64,000 nt of DNA. Source: Apoda limacodes (Eukaryota; Arthropoda; Insecta; Lepidoptera; Limacodidae). Below, piece after piece: positions 33,937 through 46,130 of the stretch (positions are counted from its first letter, which is position 1; every line of letters starts with the position of its first letter). A program made the translations under genes and the position numbers. The DNA lies in assembly GCA_946406115.1 (NCBI GenBank), contig OX291544.1, positions 33,435,521-33,499,520 of the forward strand, in the 5' to 3' direction. Below the pieces are notes generated by a model. The model made no database searches, had not been told where the DNA came from, and saw only the letters and a list, made by a program, of their open reading frames with translations.

Positions 33937-34557
33937 AACGGTAAGGTTAACACCTTGATTTCCTTAAATTTATGTTTTAAAGGGTGTTTATAGGACGGAT
34001 TGTAAATGGCTCAAACAGCCCTTTTCTGCAGATTTTTGAATTGAATTGTTTGAATATCAGGTCACTTCAAACCGGCTAGGTGCTCAGAGTGAGTGTTCAG
34101 AAAAGAAACAAGGGTTCCCAAGGACAAGGTTCAGTTATAATATACTCATTACAGCTTACTGAACCAGCTATTTATTGATTAGTATTACCTAATCACTTAA
34201 GGTGATTACTAGCCCTTTAAATAAATAATAATAGATATAATATATTACAATCTTTCCCTACAAAGCTAACAAGAAAAATAAAAACCGTAAGCCTACCTAA
34301 GCGAATGAGATGGGAGGTTTTGCAAAAGTTTAATATCTTTAGGAGCAGACATACAGTAGCGCCGTTCTTTAGCCTAGGGATTGAATTATGGTAGAGTCTT
34401 GCACGATGTCCTCTCAAAAGTAGGCTGCTAGATTAGGCTGCCATCAGACATCAAAGAAAAGTAGTACGCAACGTAGCGATCAAACAAACGAACGAACGAC
34501 TCCCTGGCGAGTTTCCTAGTCAAGTAAAAATGCCTACGGGTCGATACGTAGTGTGCA
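33937..34557. other. Spacer
   Basis: No gene, RNA or clear repeat. Confidence 0.4.
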
Positions 34558-34735
34558 ATGGTAAGTAGCGGTGAACACCGGCGACCCGCAGAGCCAAGAT
34601 ACTCAAGCGCCGTTGCTGTGATGCTCGGTGTAGCAGCTGCAGCTAACCCCGAGATATCGGCGAGCATTGCAGGCTGTGCCGAGGATCTGGTGTGGAGTCA
34701 GCCCACTCACACGTGCAGAAGTCAAGTGCGTGCGG
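34558..34735 (+). CDS. Candidate exon, unknown protein
   Basis: GC-rich stretch whose frame from ATG 34558 reads SSAVAVMLGVAAAANPEISA and TCRSQVRA, followed by GTGCG|GTAAGCAG, a good donor consensus at 34735. An overlapping frame on the other strand is equally long. The Ala-rich core could be low-complexity translation of GCAGCTGCAGCT. Weak. Confidence 0.25.
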
Positions 34736-35379
34736 TAAGCAGGTGGGAGGGAAAGGTCCACTTAGACTGCAAACGCACCACACATCCTCCAGCAATCAAG
34801 AGGTCGTCAGATTGGTCACAGAAGTAGGTTTTTCCAGAGTGAAAAATCCTAACTGGAGGCCGACAGTCTCCTAAGACTAGAAAACATTAAAGAATGATTA
34901 CTTACATTTTCAATGTAACAACATAAATAATAAGACGAAATTTATACCTGATTAGGTACTAGTATTCTGACCTAGTAGGTTTTAATAGTATGTACCGAGG
35001 CATATATGTTAGAAAATTGCAGATTAATGTCAGGATTTAGAACGGTTCATGATACCACATAACGTAAAGTAACGCCTGACAAAAGTGTCAGCCGAGATTT
35101 AGTTTTAAGGGTTCGTTATTTATACGCATGAAGGCGACCATGGTAGTATGCTGGAGGGCCGAGAAACTTCTAGGGTTTCTCGTATCACTGGTCCATCTTC
35201 CTACGGCTAAAATCAGAACAGGATCTTTATCCTGTTATAAGTACACTGATTCTTACATGACTGACATTTTGAGTTAAAAATTTTATACATTTGGTTTTAT
35301 TGCTATTTAGGAGTAAATTATTCATGTTAAATCAGTGGATACCTTTTTTCAAACAATTGTTAAGATTATTTAAAATAGT

Positions 35380-35965
35380 TTTGCATTGTTTAAGTTTTTA
35401 TTAAAAGTGATGTGTTATCTGCAAACAACACTATCCCATGACTATCTTTTACAATCATAGGCAAATCATTAATATACATAAGAAATAGAAATGGCCCAAG
35501 AATGGGACCCTGTGGAATACCAATTTTAATTTTGTATCCAGGGGAGCATTTGCCATTAATCTGATGTATATTGTCCAGATATGAGCTAATAAGTTTAATT
35601 GCAGTACTCCTAATATCATAGTGATGTAATTTCCTCATCAGAATTTTATGTTGGACGCAATTGAATGCCCTAGATAGAACACAGAAAACATCCAAGGCAA
35701 CCATCGAGTCTTCCCAAGTATCAAATATGTGCAGGATAAGTGCAACACCAGCATCGGTTGTTGAGCGACCCCTTGTGAATCCAAACCGTTTACAAGGTAG
35801 GAGTGAACTGATTTAAGATCAGTTTTTCAAAAATTTCACTGAAAACATGTAGTATTGAAATTGGTCTTAAGTTAAAAGATACTAGCGTACGTGCGTACTA
35901 GAATACTACCTGACAATATAGGTGTAACTTTACTCCATTTCATGAGATCAGGTGTTTATCGGTTA
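35380..35965 (-). mobile_element. Jockey-like reverse-transcriptase relic
   Basis: Minus strand: NLRPISILHVFSEIFEKLIL, FTRGRSTTDAG (in broken frames), then in one frame LSRAFNCVQHKILMRKL, ISSYLDNIHQ, GIPQGPILGPFLFLMYINDL and VLFADNTSLLIKT. The catalytic FADD box has become FADN and the first catalytic aspartate lies in SRAFN instead of SRAFD, so the enzyme is dead. A different family from the 4.3-kb element and from the 20.6-kb relic. No 3' UTR found. Confidence 0.85.
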
Positions 35966-36784
35966 TGTAAAGGTACCTAGTTATGTTCTGTATGTATTAC
36001 ATTTATAGTTCATTGGTTATGTACCTATAGGTACGTTTTTATGTATTATATAAATAATGGTGAAATATAAATTTTGTGATGCAGTTTTATTTGATAATAA
36101 GATCCTTCGGTATGAAAATCAATAATACATTTAAAAATTTAACTTTAGCTTTCTTTCCTATTGCATTTAACATAAATCAAATTGTGACGTATTTTCGCCA
36201 CAATTTTTGCCTCCCCGCTTATAACACTGTAATCATAGGTTTGACACCCTGCGCTCTTTGTATGATCCTTTATTATAAAAATCTCTTTGCCTGAGACGTA
36301 TCGACTACTCCCTTTCTACATTAACAATCCTAAATATTGTTACAAAACGAGTAATGTATATTAAAATTTGTAAGAACCAACAGAATATAGTATATTTGGA
36401 GCGTTTTCTGTACGTAACAGAGAACAAAGCTAATTCCGCAACTAATACAGTAGATTTTGGGGGCGAGTGTAATTATAGCAAATGTGGTGTTTTGTTCCCG
36501 GACAATGGCGGAGGTAGCTCCTCGAGCTTAACTGGTCGCTTTGTTCAAGACACGGAAACGTTGGTACCTACTCGCTTTCATTACGAGGTACTGGAAACTA
36601 AACGTTTTGTAGAAATCATTCGGACCTACTTTTATTTTTGTGATATACTTACCTTTAAAGTCATCAGACGATAATATTTATGTATTCATCTGTCACTGGT
36701 GATTAACCTTCAACCTGTTCAATAAAATGAGTTGCCATGTTACCAATAACATAATTCGTATATTATCAAATTCATTTTTTTGGA
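35966..36784. other. Spacer with one unexplained open frame
   Basis: 36354-36674 is open for 106 codons (including VDFGGECNYSKCGVLFPDNG); no family recognised and the codon composition is not clearly coding. Confidence 0.3.
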
Positions 36785-36985
36785 GTTTACTCATAAAGTA
36801 TCGATTCTCATTTAGTATAGCCTCAAAATAAGTAATAGTAATAGTATAGCCCCCGGTACGGCAATTCTATTGTTACGCTTAACACTTTTTTAGGTCATAT
36901 CTTGCTGGCAAGATTTATGTCCCGGTATCCAGTTGAGCTAAATAACTATTTAACTTTGGTAACAATGCAGTAATATGCAACCCTG
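36785..36985 (+). repeat. Dispersed repeat with internal palindrome, copy 2
   Basis: Inverse of 33225-33402, with an extra CGCTTAACACTTTTTTAGG segment. The palindrome here is ATCTTGCTGGCAAGAT. Confidence 0.8.
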
Positions 36986-37205
36986 AAGTTGATCTGATGA
37001 TGGAGCAGGAAGGTGGCTACAGAGACTCTGTAGGTAATGAAAATACGCAACCCCATCGAGTTTGGGCTTGTTTGTTTGTCGTCGTAAGTAATTTAGTCCT
37101 AGACGATCCAGTGTCTAAAAATGAAGCTGGATGGTGGCTACAGCATCTCTATAATAAAACAACGCAACCCCACCGAGTTTCGGCTCATTTCGCTCGTCGT
37201 AGCTG
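36986..37205 (+). repeat. Two-unit imperfect tandem repeat
   Basis: GGTGGCTACAGAGACTCTGT ... CGCAACCCCATCGAGTTTGG is followed by GGTGGCTACAGCATCTCTAT ... CGCAACCCCACCGAGTTTCG. The unit is about 120 bases and known to me as a lepidopteran repeat. Confidence 0.6.
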
Positions 37206-37212
37206 ACACACA

Positions 37213-37600
37213 TTTTTTTTTTTTCACCAAGGTGGCAAAAAATCTTAAGGTTCGTATGATGTTTAGCGGCCGCCGCAACCTGTGGACGTTTGCAACAACA
37301 GGGACACTACTCGCGAGTTGCCTTTTTTTGAACACCCCATACTGCTGTATCGGGATAACTTGGCATAAGCTCATTCCACAACTTAAGGGTTCACGGGATG
37401 AAGTTTCTCCAAAACAGCACTGTGCGTGGCCATTTAGTTTCTAAGGTGTGAGGATAAATTTCCTGCCGGTGGTGAACGATGGCATGGTAGAAAGTCTAGA
37501 ACATGATTTTGAACAATTCCTCAGAACACAGCCCATTGTTAAAGCGGACACAGACGCAAACACTCTCCTCTACAGCTTGTGATTTTGGGATCATCAACAT
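37213..37600 (-). mobile_element. 5'-truncated LINE tail, diverged
   Basis: From a T run and CACCAAGGTGGCAAAAAATC through GCAACAACAGGGACAC, CATTCCACAACTTAAGGG, GATGAAGTTTCTCC to ACAGCCCATTGTTAAAGCGG and CTTGTGATTTTGGGATCATC. It covers about 6910-7340 of the main LINE with 15-20 percent differences by impression. Confidence 0.85.
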
Positions 37601-39272
37601 TCGCTCTGTCTTAAAACGTGCTGATGTTGCTGTCGCAATTTACGCAACTCCTGAGCTGTCATATCAGTGACAAAGTTTTTATGCCCACTCACAGGATGCG
37701 CTGCCCACGTGCTCAAGCCGCGGAGACAAAGCGGCATTAGCATACAGGGGTGTGGCATGAGTCGGGCTTGGCGTCACCAGGATATCTTGGAAAGAAAACA
37801 TGTTTCCCGTCAGGAGGCAGAGAATGACTCGACGACAACCATGCATAGGAACAATGGTGGGTTTTGTCTGGCGTGAGCAATTTTTCTTACATATTTTTTT
37901 TACATAATTAGCAACGCTTCAATCACGCAAACTCTTTTAAAGTTAATTACATTTAATTAAAAATAAACAGTGTTTAGATGTTCACATGCCTCAAATGTGT
38001 AACGTATTTAGTGTGGATATCGTGTGTGTCGAAAACCCTCCATGGTGTTAAAACTATATATAAGGAATTTGTTATTGAAAACACAGGTAGTTAAAATTCA
38101 ATGTCGACATACTATAAAAGATAAACAGATTAAATATCAATGAACAAAGCATACAAATGTACAAAATTAGTTTGCGTTTTTTTTAATATAAATGTATATA
38201 CATATATATTATGTAACATAGAAAACATATAGAATAATATTGACTAGATATCGGTCTCCTGTCGGGGTCACTAGATAATGCCATTTTATTGTTACTGTTT
38301 GTTAGAAACAGTTAAGTTCTTTTAAATAATATCGGTACAACATTTAATTATTCTGTATTTACAAAAATTTGACTCACGTTGCTCCTATTTTTTTTTCTTT
38401 CGTTATTATCAAACTTATGAATGAATCCAGAATAATTATTTCATTCAATACCCGAAACGTGTAAGTTATGAATGGATGAGCTATTGAATAAGCGACACGA
38501 TCATGAGAGGTTGAAAGGTTGACGTCGGAGGTGCTCGCCGTGGAACCAAACAATACTATTGATGCACTCGGCTCATCATACAACTTTGTATTCTATTTCA
38601 TTTACGTTAGATTTGTATAGGCAATATAAATAAATATCTTAGATCGACTAACATATCTAAAATAGACTAAATTGTCAAGTCATAAAAGTCAAATTAGAGG
38701 CATAAGAAATCTATAGCATGTTTATATTGAATTAAAATATTAGTGACGAGTCATCGGAGCAAGCCCTGAGTGATGAAGATTGTGTTCGATATGGAGTTAG
38801 CGCGCGCTGCGATGCGATGCTTAGCTCGGAATTGATTCGAGATTTAACAATGGGAGAGCTTACAATCTGATGTATCGATTAAGATATTGATTCTTGAATG
38901 TTGATGTTTGGATCCAATAAACACTTAGTTCCAACATAGAATAACGAAAAAGATAAGAAAAATTAAATTAAAATTGAGAGTTAAAAATCTAATATTATTA
39001 GCGTGTTACTTAAATTTTATTTATCACCACAATTATTGTGCGACCAAACTGAGGACAGGAATGACTTCGCGCTTTCTTGTTCTCAAATTGAGCGAGTACG
39101 AATTGCGAAAGTTTCAAAACGAAAAATATGTTAAATAATTGATATTTTTTTATTGAAAACTTGGAAAGTATTCAGGTTTTAGTTTTATTCGGAATCCTCC
39201 TTTTCTTCAATATTATCAGTGACATAACTCGCAGTGCTGTAGTGGCAGTGGCTGTGGCTTATTTGTTTCTTT
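37601..39272. other. AT-rich spacer
   Basis: 37660-37880 is less AT-rich with a 69-codon frame, unrecognised. The rest holds no signal. Confidence 0.35.
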
Positions 39273-39303
39273 ATTTTTTTATACCACTAAGGTGGCAAAC
39301 AAG
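39273..39303 (-). mobile_element. Minimal LINE 3' tip
   Basis: Only TTTTTTTATACCACTAAGG and TGGCAAACAAGC: the last about 25 bases of the LINE UTR plus poly-A, an extremely 5'-truncated insertion. Confidence 0.75.
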
Positions 39304-41026
39304 CATATTTTACCTCAAAACTTGTCTTAAGGTTCCCATAAACCCGAATTACTTAGACCATTTATGCACATTCCATGCGACAAAATTGTTTGTAAATTGG
39401 TTCGCGTTTGGACTAAAAGCCAGCATTATAGTTCCGCATTACTAGTACAAGTAACAAATATCTGTCGCGTGGGCTAATGATGCACTACGTCGTTTGGACT
39501 TGTGATGTATATCTGGAAATGAGAACTCTTGTTATAATTTTGGTGGATAGACTGTTGAATGGTGTTTGGGCTTTTTTAACGTATCAAAAAATAGCGTTGG
39601 CCATAGAAGGCACATGAACTGAATGTCGAAAAATACAACTCTTAAATACATGAACCACAAGAGTGTTTTTCGTTTGGCCAAGTCATGTCCTAGTAACCAC
39701 AAATATGTAAAAAAAATAAAAACTGATATTTGGCGCTTAGAGTTACTATGCATAACTACATCCTATTGGAACTCTGCTGGACTGCACTCTTGAGCTGCCT
39801 TCTGACTCATGTGATGTCAACCCTGTGCCAATTATCATAGACTGAGTGTCATATCGTTTTCATCTGATTTCGAGCTTAATCCTACGCTCCGGAAATATTT
39901 GTGGTCAACTAACTAAAAGGGGTGTCCCTTTGCTGGCTGATCAGTTTAGAATTGAAATGGCCTTCTAAACAAGTGAAGTGTCTAAAGTCTTTAGAGCTGA
40001 ACCCTATTGGACCTAGTTTTTTCTTCAAAACTCCAGAAAGCTTACGTTTTAGTCAACTGATCCGATATTTTTCCCAACAGACGTCGGTGGGCGTACACTT
40101 TCCAAACTGGTTGCACTTTCCTGACGTTTAATATCAATATCTGTGTGAGGTAAAATAATGTGCCTATGGTAAAATTAAAAACACATCTTTTAAAGAGTTT
40201 CATAAAGTGGTTTTAAAAATTTGTTACTGGAGAGACAACAAACCTGGTTAAACAAAATTGAACTCATGACGATACGGATCGGATAACACACTTATTTGAT
40301 TCCTTTATAATTATTGGTAACCGCCTACCGAACTCACTTCCTAGTTTTAATAATGATATCTAATTCACCATTCTCTCCCTCCCTTCTCTCCTTATCTACC
40401 ATACATTACAGTTATATTGATAGATGCGTTTAGTTTAAGTAATAATTAAGTATCGTCTGTAGGTTTATTAAGTGTACCCGGTGCGTGTGTCCGCGGCTCG
40501 TGCCGTCCGCTGTCTGCGCCTCGTGCCGCCCGCTGTCTGCGCGGAACAATGCGCCGGCGCACGCCCTGTGAGGCCACACTTTTTTTCTTTGGCTCGTACT
40601 TTTTTTGCCCTTAGTACAAAGATCCACGAATCAAAACATAAGCTTTCTTTAAAATATAACAAGCTAAAATTTTTTATCTATTAATTAGTGAAAATTCCTT
40701 AACATGTACCCATTAAATGATTAAGTTCAGGTCACCCCACTACCTATATTAGATCTGCGCAGTTACATAAAACGGTAATGTAAGTTCCTGAACAGGCCTA
40801 TTTATTTTTTTGGTTTTTCGATTGTCATGGAAAATATAAGAACATAACCAAAAATATATTCCGTTAAAATGAATCCTTCATACCAAAAACTTTCACAAAA
40901 TCTAATTTTTAATTCAACCGGTTTATTTAATTTCAAATAAATCGGAAACTATCTTAATTTCCGGTTTTTATATGTTAACCTAGGATAGATTTTTTCTTTT
41001 AAAAATAATAAACATTTGATTGTAAA
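39304..41026. other. Spacer with one GC-rich pocket
   Basis: 40478-40570 is GC-rich and contains a 22-23-bp direct duplication (CTCGTGCCGTCCGCTGTCTG / CTCGTGCCGCCCGCTGTCTG). Open frames there exist on both strands and cannot be told from composition effects. No other signal. Confidence 0.35.
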
Positions 41027-41078
41027 AAAACCAGCCAAGTGCGAGTCTGGCTCGCTTAACGAGGGTTCCGTACAAACT
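41027..41078 (+). repeat. Head fragment of the 'GCGAGTC' dispersed repeat
   Basis: AAAAACCAGCCAAGTGCGAG and ACGAGGGTTCCGTAC; see 7820. A weaker piece is at 41962-41995, and GAGTTCCGTACCCAAAAGG at 41809 looks like its tail end. Confidence 0.55.
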
Positions 41079-41154
41079 TATTATTTATATAGACAGTTCT
41101 TTCATCATGAGATCAAGTCTTTAAAAAAGTTTATGCCTTAATTATAGGCATCTG

Positions 41155-41487
41155 CCTTAAGGTGGCAAACAAGCCTACGGTCCACCTGATGGTAAGCGGT
41201 CACCGTGGCCTAAGACGCTTGCAACACCAGCGGTATCATTTGCGCGTTGCCGACCCTTCAAAAATCTAATAACTTCTTCCTTGAAGAAACCCATACTGTA
41301 GTCCTTAGAGAAAACCTTGGCAGGGAACGCATTCCATAAGCCTACCGATCGCGGGAGGAAGTTTCTCTGAAACCGCACTGTACGCGACCGTTTGGGTTCT
41401 AAAGTGTGACAATGAATTCCCTGCCGATGGCGAGCGGAGCGACGGTAGAAAGTAGCCGTGGGCATCATTTCGAACTGATGCATCATT
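41155..41487 (-). mobile_element. 5'-truncated LINE tail (well preserved)
   Basis: Antisense to LINE 7005-7335. Its minus-strand frame is open for 103 codons: FEMMPTATFYRRSARHRQGI, HTLEPKRSRTVRFQRNFLPR and KGRQRANDTAGVASV. It has no remaining poly-A (the T run is lost). Confidence 0.9.
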
Positions 41488-41593
41488 CTGAACTAAATTA
41501 TTTTTCCCTATATGCAGTAAAACGTCAGATTTAAATAGAAAAACACATTATAGAGGTGACGTTTCTTTTTTACCCTCGAGGAAACAAGAGAGG

Positions 41594-41668
41594 TGTTATA
41601 AATTGTGTATCTGTCTGTTATGAGTTGTGTATCTGTCTGTTATAAGCTGTGTATCTGTCTGTTATAAG
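41594..41668 (+). repeat. 24-bp tandem array (three units)
   Basis: TTATAARTTGTGTATCTGTC with TG; the last unit diverges. Confidence 0.85.
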
Positions 41669-43069
41669 TTGTAGACCTATTTCAAAGGTAAGGATTGCGG
41701 AATCTAGACATTTGTCAGACTCTCATGAAATCAGACCAGGGGGAATATCGAAATTTATACAAACCGCTAGCAGCAGTATTTCCAAAATATAGCCTACCCA
41801 GATTTTTGGAGTTCCGTACCCAAAAGGTTTCGATAGAGCCCTATTACTAAGCTACACTATCTGTCGGTGTGTCTGTTTATTAAAGTGTTCTATCTTTTAA
41901 AGCAATATTTTTACAAAATATATGTTATTATATATGTATATATTAATATATGTATATAAAACTGGCCAAATGCAAGTCCGGCTTTAGCGGGTTTCTTAAT
42001 TAATACACATTTCACGGCATCACATTTTCGAATCACCAGCGGCCGTGGCTCCAATACAGCCCTCAAAAGTAACTTGATCCATATTTCCATATTTGTTTTG
42101 AATCTAGCTGATATAGCTTTATTTCTTTATTTCTATAAAGCTGGTATTTATGATTTATGGTATATAAATATATAAAGCCACTTTAGTAGTCCATACACTG
42201 CTATCAGAAGCTGTGTTCTGACGCGACCCTGGGTCCACGCCTTGTCACGCAAGCCTTAAGGGGTTGGTGAAACGAGGCTGTTCTTCACAATGTAGTGTGG
42301 CTGTTCAATCTTTTGTTACAAATTGGCTAACTTTGTATCCACATCAAGAAATCAGAACGCGGGACACAGTCTCATCAAGTAATTGCTATCGTTGGCGTCT
42401 AGAGTAATTTATTTATTATTAATTTGTAAGTAAAAAAATTATTTTGAGAGTCCGAATGAATTATTAAAGATGTAATAAAATAAAATTAAAATTACCCATC
42501 TCAAAGAAGCGTAGCTAGCGAGCTATTGTCGATTAGATTTGATTGTCTCTTGTGGATCGCACGTTTTAGTTTGAAACTGTCTGTCACAAAATGAAAGCAC
42601 ATGAGTTTTCTTAGATCTCTGCCAGTGCCGAGTTTGGTCCCTGTAGATGGCGCGGGCGGGCCGACCCTCCTCCACAGAGCGGGCTAATTGTCGGTTACCG
42701 CGGCGCGCAACCTCTCATTACAGGACTTATCGAATCATTGGTAATTGAAAAATTGAGCTTTTATTTTATAAATCTAGTGGGCATCGGGACATCGGAACAT
42801 CGCGGAACCGCCTGGTCGTTCAATGCAAATATAGTAAATAATATGTATGATTTTCAATGTTTTAATTTGTAGGTGTTATTTTTAATTATGTGTTTTGAGC
42901 AGGTATCAGTTATGATATAAACCTACATATTTTAAAACCTCCCTAAAGTCATTTGACAGCATTTTGTCAGCAGATTTGACTCGACAGGAAACAGAATATG
43001 GCTAATTCTGAGTCTCCTCCTAACACGGTGATACGGACTGTACAGGTCTGTTCGGGACCAACAATCCGG
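41669..43069. other. Spacer
   Basis: AT/TATA microsatellite at 41930-41965. 42640-42720 is GC-rich without frame. No gene supported. Confidence 0.35.
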
Positions 43070-43335
43070 TTTTTTTTTAAATATTTCTGGACATTACACA
43101 CAGTGCCCACTGGCCTCAGAGTAAACAAAGCTTGTGTTATGGATACCAGAAAACAGATACAAATACATATATATTGCTTTTTTTGTAAATATATACATAT
43201 ATAATACATAAATATACCCAAACTCAAGACAAACACAAATGTTTTTATCACATAAAAGTTGGTCCAGTGTGGGAACCGAACACACACCCTCTGCACAGCA
43301 GCCGGCCACACTACCAACTAGACTGAGAGGGTAAA
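43070..43335 (-). mobile_element. tRNA-derived SINE, copy 2
   Basis: Minus strand: CTCAGTCTAGTTGGTAGTGT with box A like TAGTTGGTAGTG, then GTGTGTTCGGTTCCCACAC (box B GTTCGGTTCCC), body with TTTGTCTTGAGTTTGGGTAT, and the 3' end GGTATCCATAACACAAGCTT ... CACTGTGTGTAATGTCC before AAATATTTAAAAAAAAA. Same architecture as 20168-20428, so two copies of one family. Confidence 0.8.
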
Positions 43336-45289
43336 AGCACTCTTCGCTCCTAAATCCGTAGCACGTAATAAATGAGTGAATATCCTTTGTTGTACATGAT
43401 AAAAATAAAAAAGTTAAATATGTTACAAAATACAGCAGGCGGGTTTATTGCTAAAGAGCAATCTTTGCCGGGCAACCTTTGGTTAGACGAAGTGGAACAG
43501 ATAGAAAAATAGTCATGAGTTACAATATCATGGAGAATACTTATTCGTCTATCTGAAGAGAATGAAATAGCTTATAACATGTGCGTATATTGAACTTAAA
43601 AAGAAAAAAAAAAACTATAAATAATGAAAATAAAAACCAAAAACATACGTCGCGTCGCGTTCGCAGTAGTTCGCACCTCCGCTCCGCTCCGCTCGCTCCA
43701 ATCGGACGTTGATTTATACACGCTTTATTTGATTCGATTGTATCATCAGATCGTCATAAATCGAGTTCCGTCGTCCCCTCGACATCGACACCGAAGCTAT
43801 ATTTTTCGATCGGATCGGAGTTTTTCCGACGCGACGTCATTATGTCCATGTAGAGGCGCTAACTGAATCCGAGGGCTGTTACGGCGGCTTGCGGCTGTTC
43901 AGGAAATATTGTTGTTTTCCTGTTACTGAAAATGATATGTTTCGGAGCAGATTGATGAGGTCGGTGACGCGCTGAGGACAAATAACGACGGCACAAACGT
44001 CATTACGTTATTGATAAACACCGCACGTCACACACGTTACAAACAAAATGGTTTAGGTATTTGTTAACTTAATTCAAATGACATTCATTACAAATATTAA
44101 TTTAACATAACAGATCCTTAATTTAGCAACGATAACAGATATGCTGAAACATGAAACGAGATGAAATAATATAATATAAAATAATGGAACATCTTATTAC
44201 TAATCCATTACCCACGTGTAGATGCACCCACGGTCCAAAAATGTACTTAATTATTAACGTTTAATTTAGTAATGTAAAAAGTTGCCTCGTGAAGCATGTT
44301 ACAAGTAACTCAAAAAAAGTAAAAGAGTAAACTAGTAAAGACATACAGACTCCTCTGCGATATCTACACCTTAGTTAACCAAGTCGGTTTTCAGCACTGA
44401 TATCTCTAAGCCTGCGCTACACCCTCGAGCCTGCTCCTTTGCTCCACCACATCTTCGCTCTGACCCCTGGCCGACCACATTTTTTCCCGTCCAAATAAAT
44501 AAATAGCGGCGTCGGGGGGACCGCGCCGGACGAACACTTGTCAAATTAATTTCTCCTCGCAAGACAATTTGTTTGGGGCTCTCGGGCTCCACAAAAAACT
44601 TCCAATATCGATTGCTTGGTCATTACTCAAGTGAATGGCGGCCCTAGTTCTCTAAACTTCGTGGCTGCGGCGGAGAGCAGAGCAATATCAGCGCAGGGGA
44701 ACTTGCTGTCTCGGATTATTTTAGTTTTAGACTTTGATATCATATTGTTGATTGATATACTAATTATGTACTAAATATATAAATTGATATAATATCAGTA
44801 CAAAGTATTCTTAAGTCTCACAATAGATAAAACAAAAGTTTTCGCATTTTTGTATACCTATATTTCTTCTTTACAATTGCAAAAAGTTGTATAAACATAA
44901 TGACATTTATAAAGATGTCAGGAAGTATATTTTTTCACCAATTGGCGTGTAAAAACACTATTATTTATGCAAGTGTTACAATAAGATTTAAATTTATATT
45001 ATAGAAAATTATAATTAGGTTCCATTCCAAAACCCATCGAGCGGTAAGATAAAGTTTTCTAGCCCGTTCCGGAACGCAACAAGATGTCATCTTTACCAGA
45101 CGATCATTACTCAACAGAGAGTTGTCATTAGTATTACCTTTACTATTGTTATTAAACAGATCGCATCGCATTATGCCTATATTATATACAAACATAGATT
45201 GCATTCAAATTATATTTTTATTTTTGCTCCAACTTACTTTAGGATATTGTAAATAATGGCTTGCAATACGCTGTAAACCTTTGGTTACC
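43336..45289. other. Spacer with GC-rich pockets
   Basis: 43645-43700 (GTCGCGTCGCGTTCGCAG, CCGCTCCGCTCCGCTCGC) and 44390-44560 are CpG-rich and may be regulatory. No frame with a motif, no RNA gene. Confidence 0.3.
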
Positions 45290-46130
45290 TGATGTGTGAG
45301 GGTGTGGCACACGAGTACGTACGTGTAGGTATGCGTGTATTTACAAATTTGGATAGACGTTGTGTACTTGATGGCTATATAGGTCTATAGGTGAACATTC
45401 GGGAGTTTCTTGTCACTTCTTCTTCTCTTAGGCTAGTTTCCGAAGTGATGGTAGTTTAAATGATGTGTATTTGTTGCCGAGCTATTGTGCGGGACTTGGG
45501 CCACTGGTGCTAGGCCACTTTCAGGTGTGCGATGTCTGTTTGAATATGTGTGTGTGCATATATGTATATATGCGGGTCTGTGTGATGCACTTGCTCGCGT
45601 TCGGACCCTGCCGCTATAAGGCGGCCAAACGAGGTTTGCATCAGATAGGACCTATCTAAGTTAATTTACTTACGTGTAGTTTTATTTCATATGTATATGT
45701 ATATTTATTATATCTTCAATTTTTATATCAATACCTATTTATCTACATTTTTGTAAAATGTATGTCTGTATTATATATGTGTACGTCTGCTGTGTAGTGA
45801 TATGTGATATATGAATATATTTAGTCTCGTGAGTTACTTTAAATCCCGTTACAGAATAATAAAAGACTTTTAACGTATCACACGGTGCTCCCTATATGCA
45901 ATCTGAAAAACAATAGGCAATTGAAGTATTAGTTGAATTTTGTTTTTTTTTTATTAAATAATACTATTTACATGTATAATAAATATTATGTTTCGTTTGT
46001 GATTTTACAAAGCTTACCTATTGGACTCACGCAATATAAGAGTATTGTAATTAGTTTGAAAAGCTAGTTGTAGTTAATTCACTTGACGATTTAGAAACCC
46101 ATTTGAATAAAAAAGATTTTGAATTTTCTG
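45290..46130 (+). repeat. Diverged dispersed repeat with retroposon 3' end, copy 2
   Basis: Companion of 22970-24065, shorter because it lacks some microsatellite stretches. Ends AACCCATTTGAATAAAAAAG plus ATTTTGAATTTT. Confidence 0.7.

Noticed and set aside
35390..35704. Host gene with a 104-codon open frame
   Set aside because: The frame contains GIPQGPILGP and FADN, so it is a reverse-transcriptase relic.
36354..36674. Host exon of 106 codons
   Set aside because: No splice context, no motif and no compositional contrast with the flanks; kept only as an unexplained open frame.
33225..36985. A single cut-and-paste transposon with these repeats as its termini
   Set aside because: No transposase between them and no target duplication; the interior is a mix of unrelated relics.
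40430..40684. Coding gene in the GC-rich pocket
   Set aside because: Three overlapping frames on both strands are open to a similar extent, and the pocket contains a direct duplication, so the openness follows from composition.
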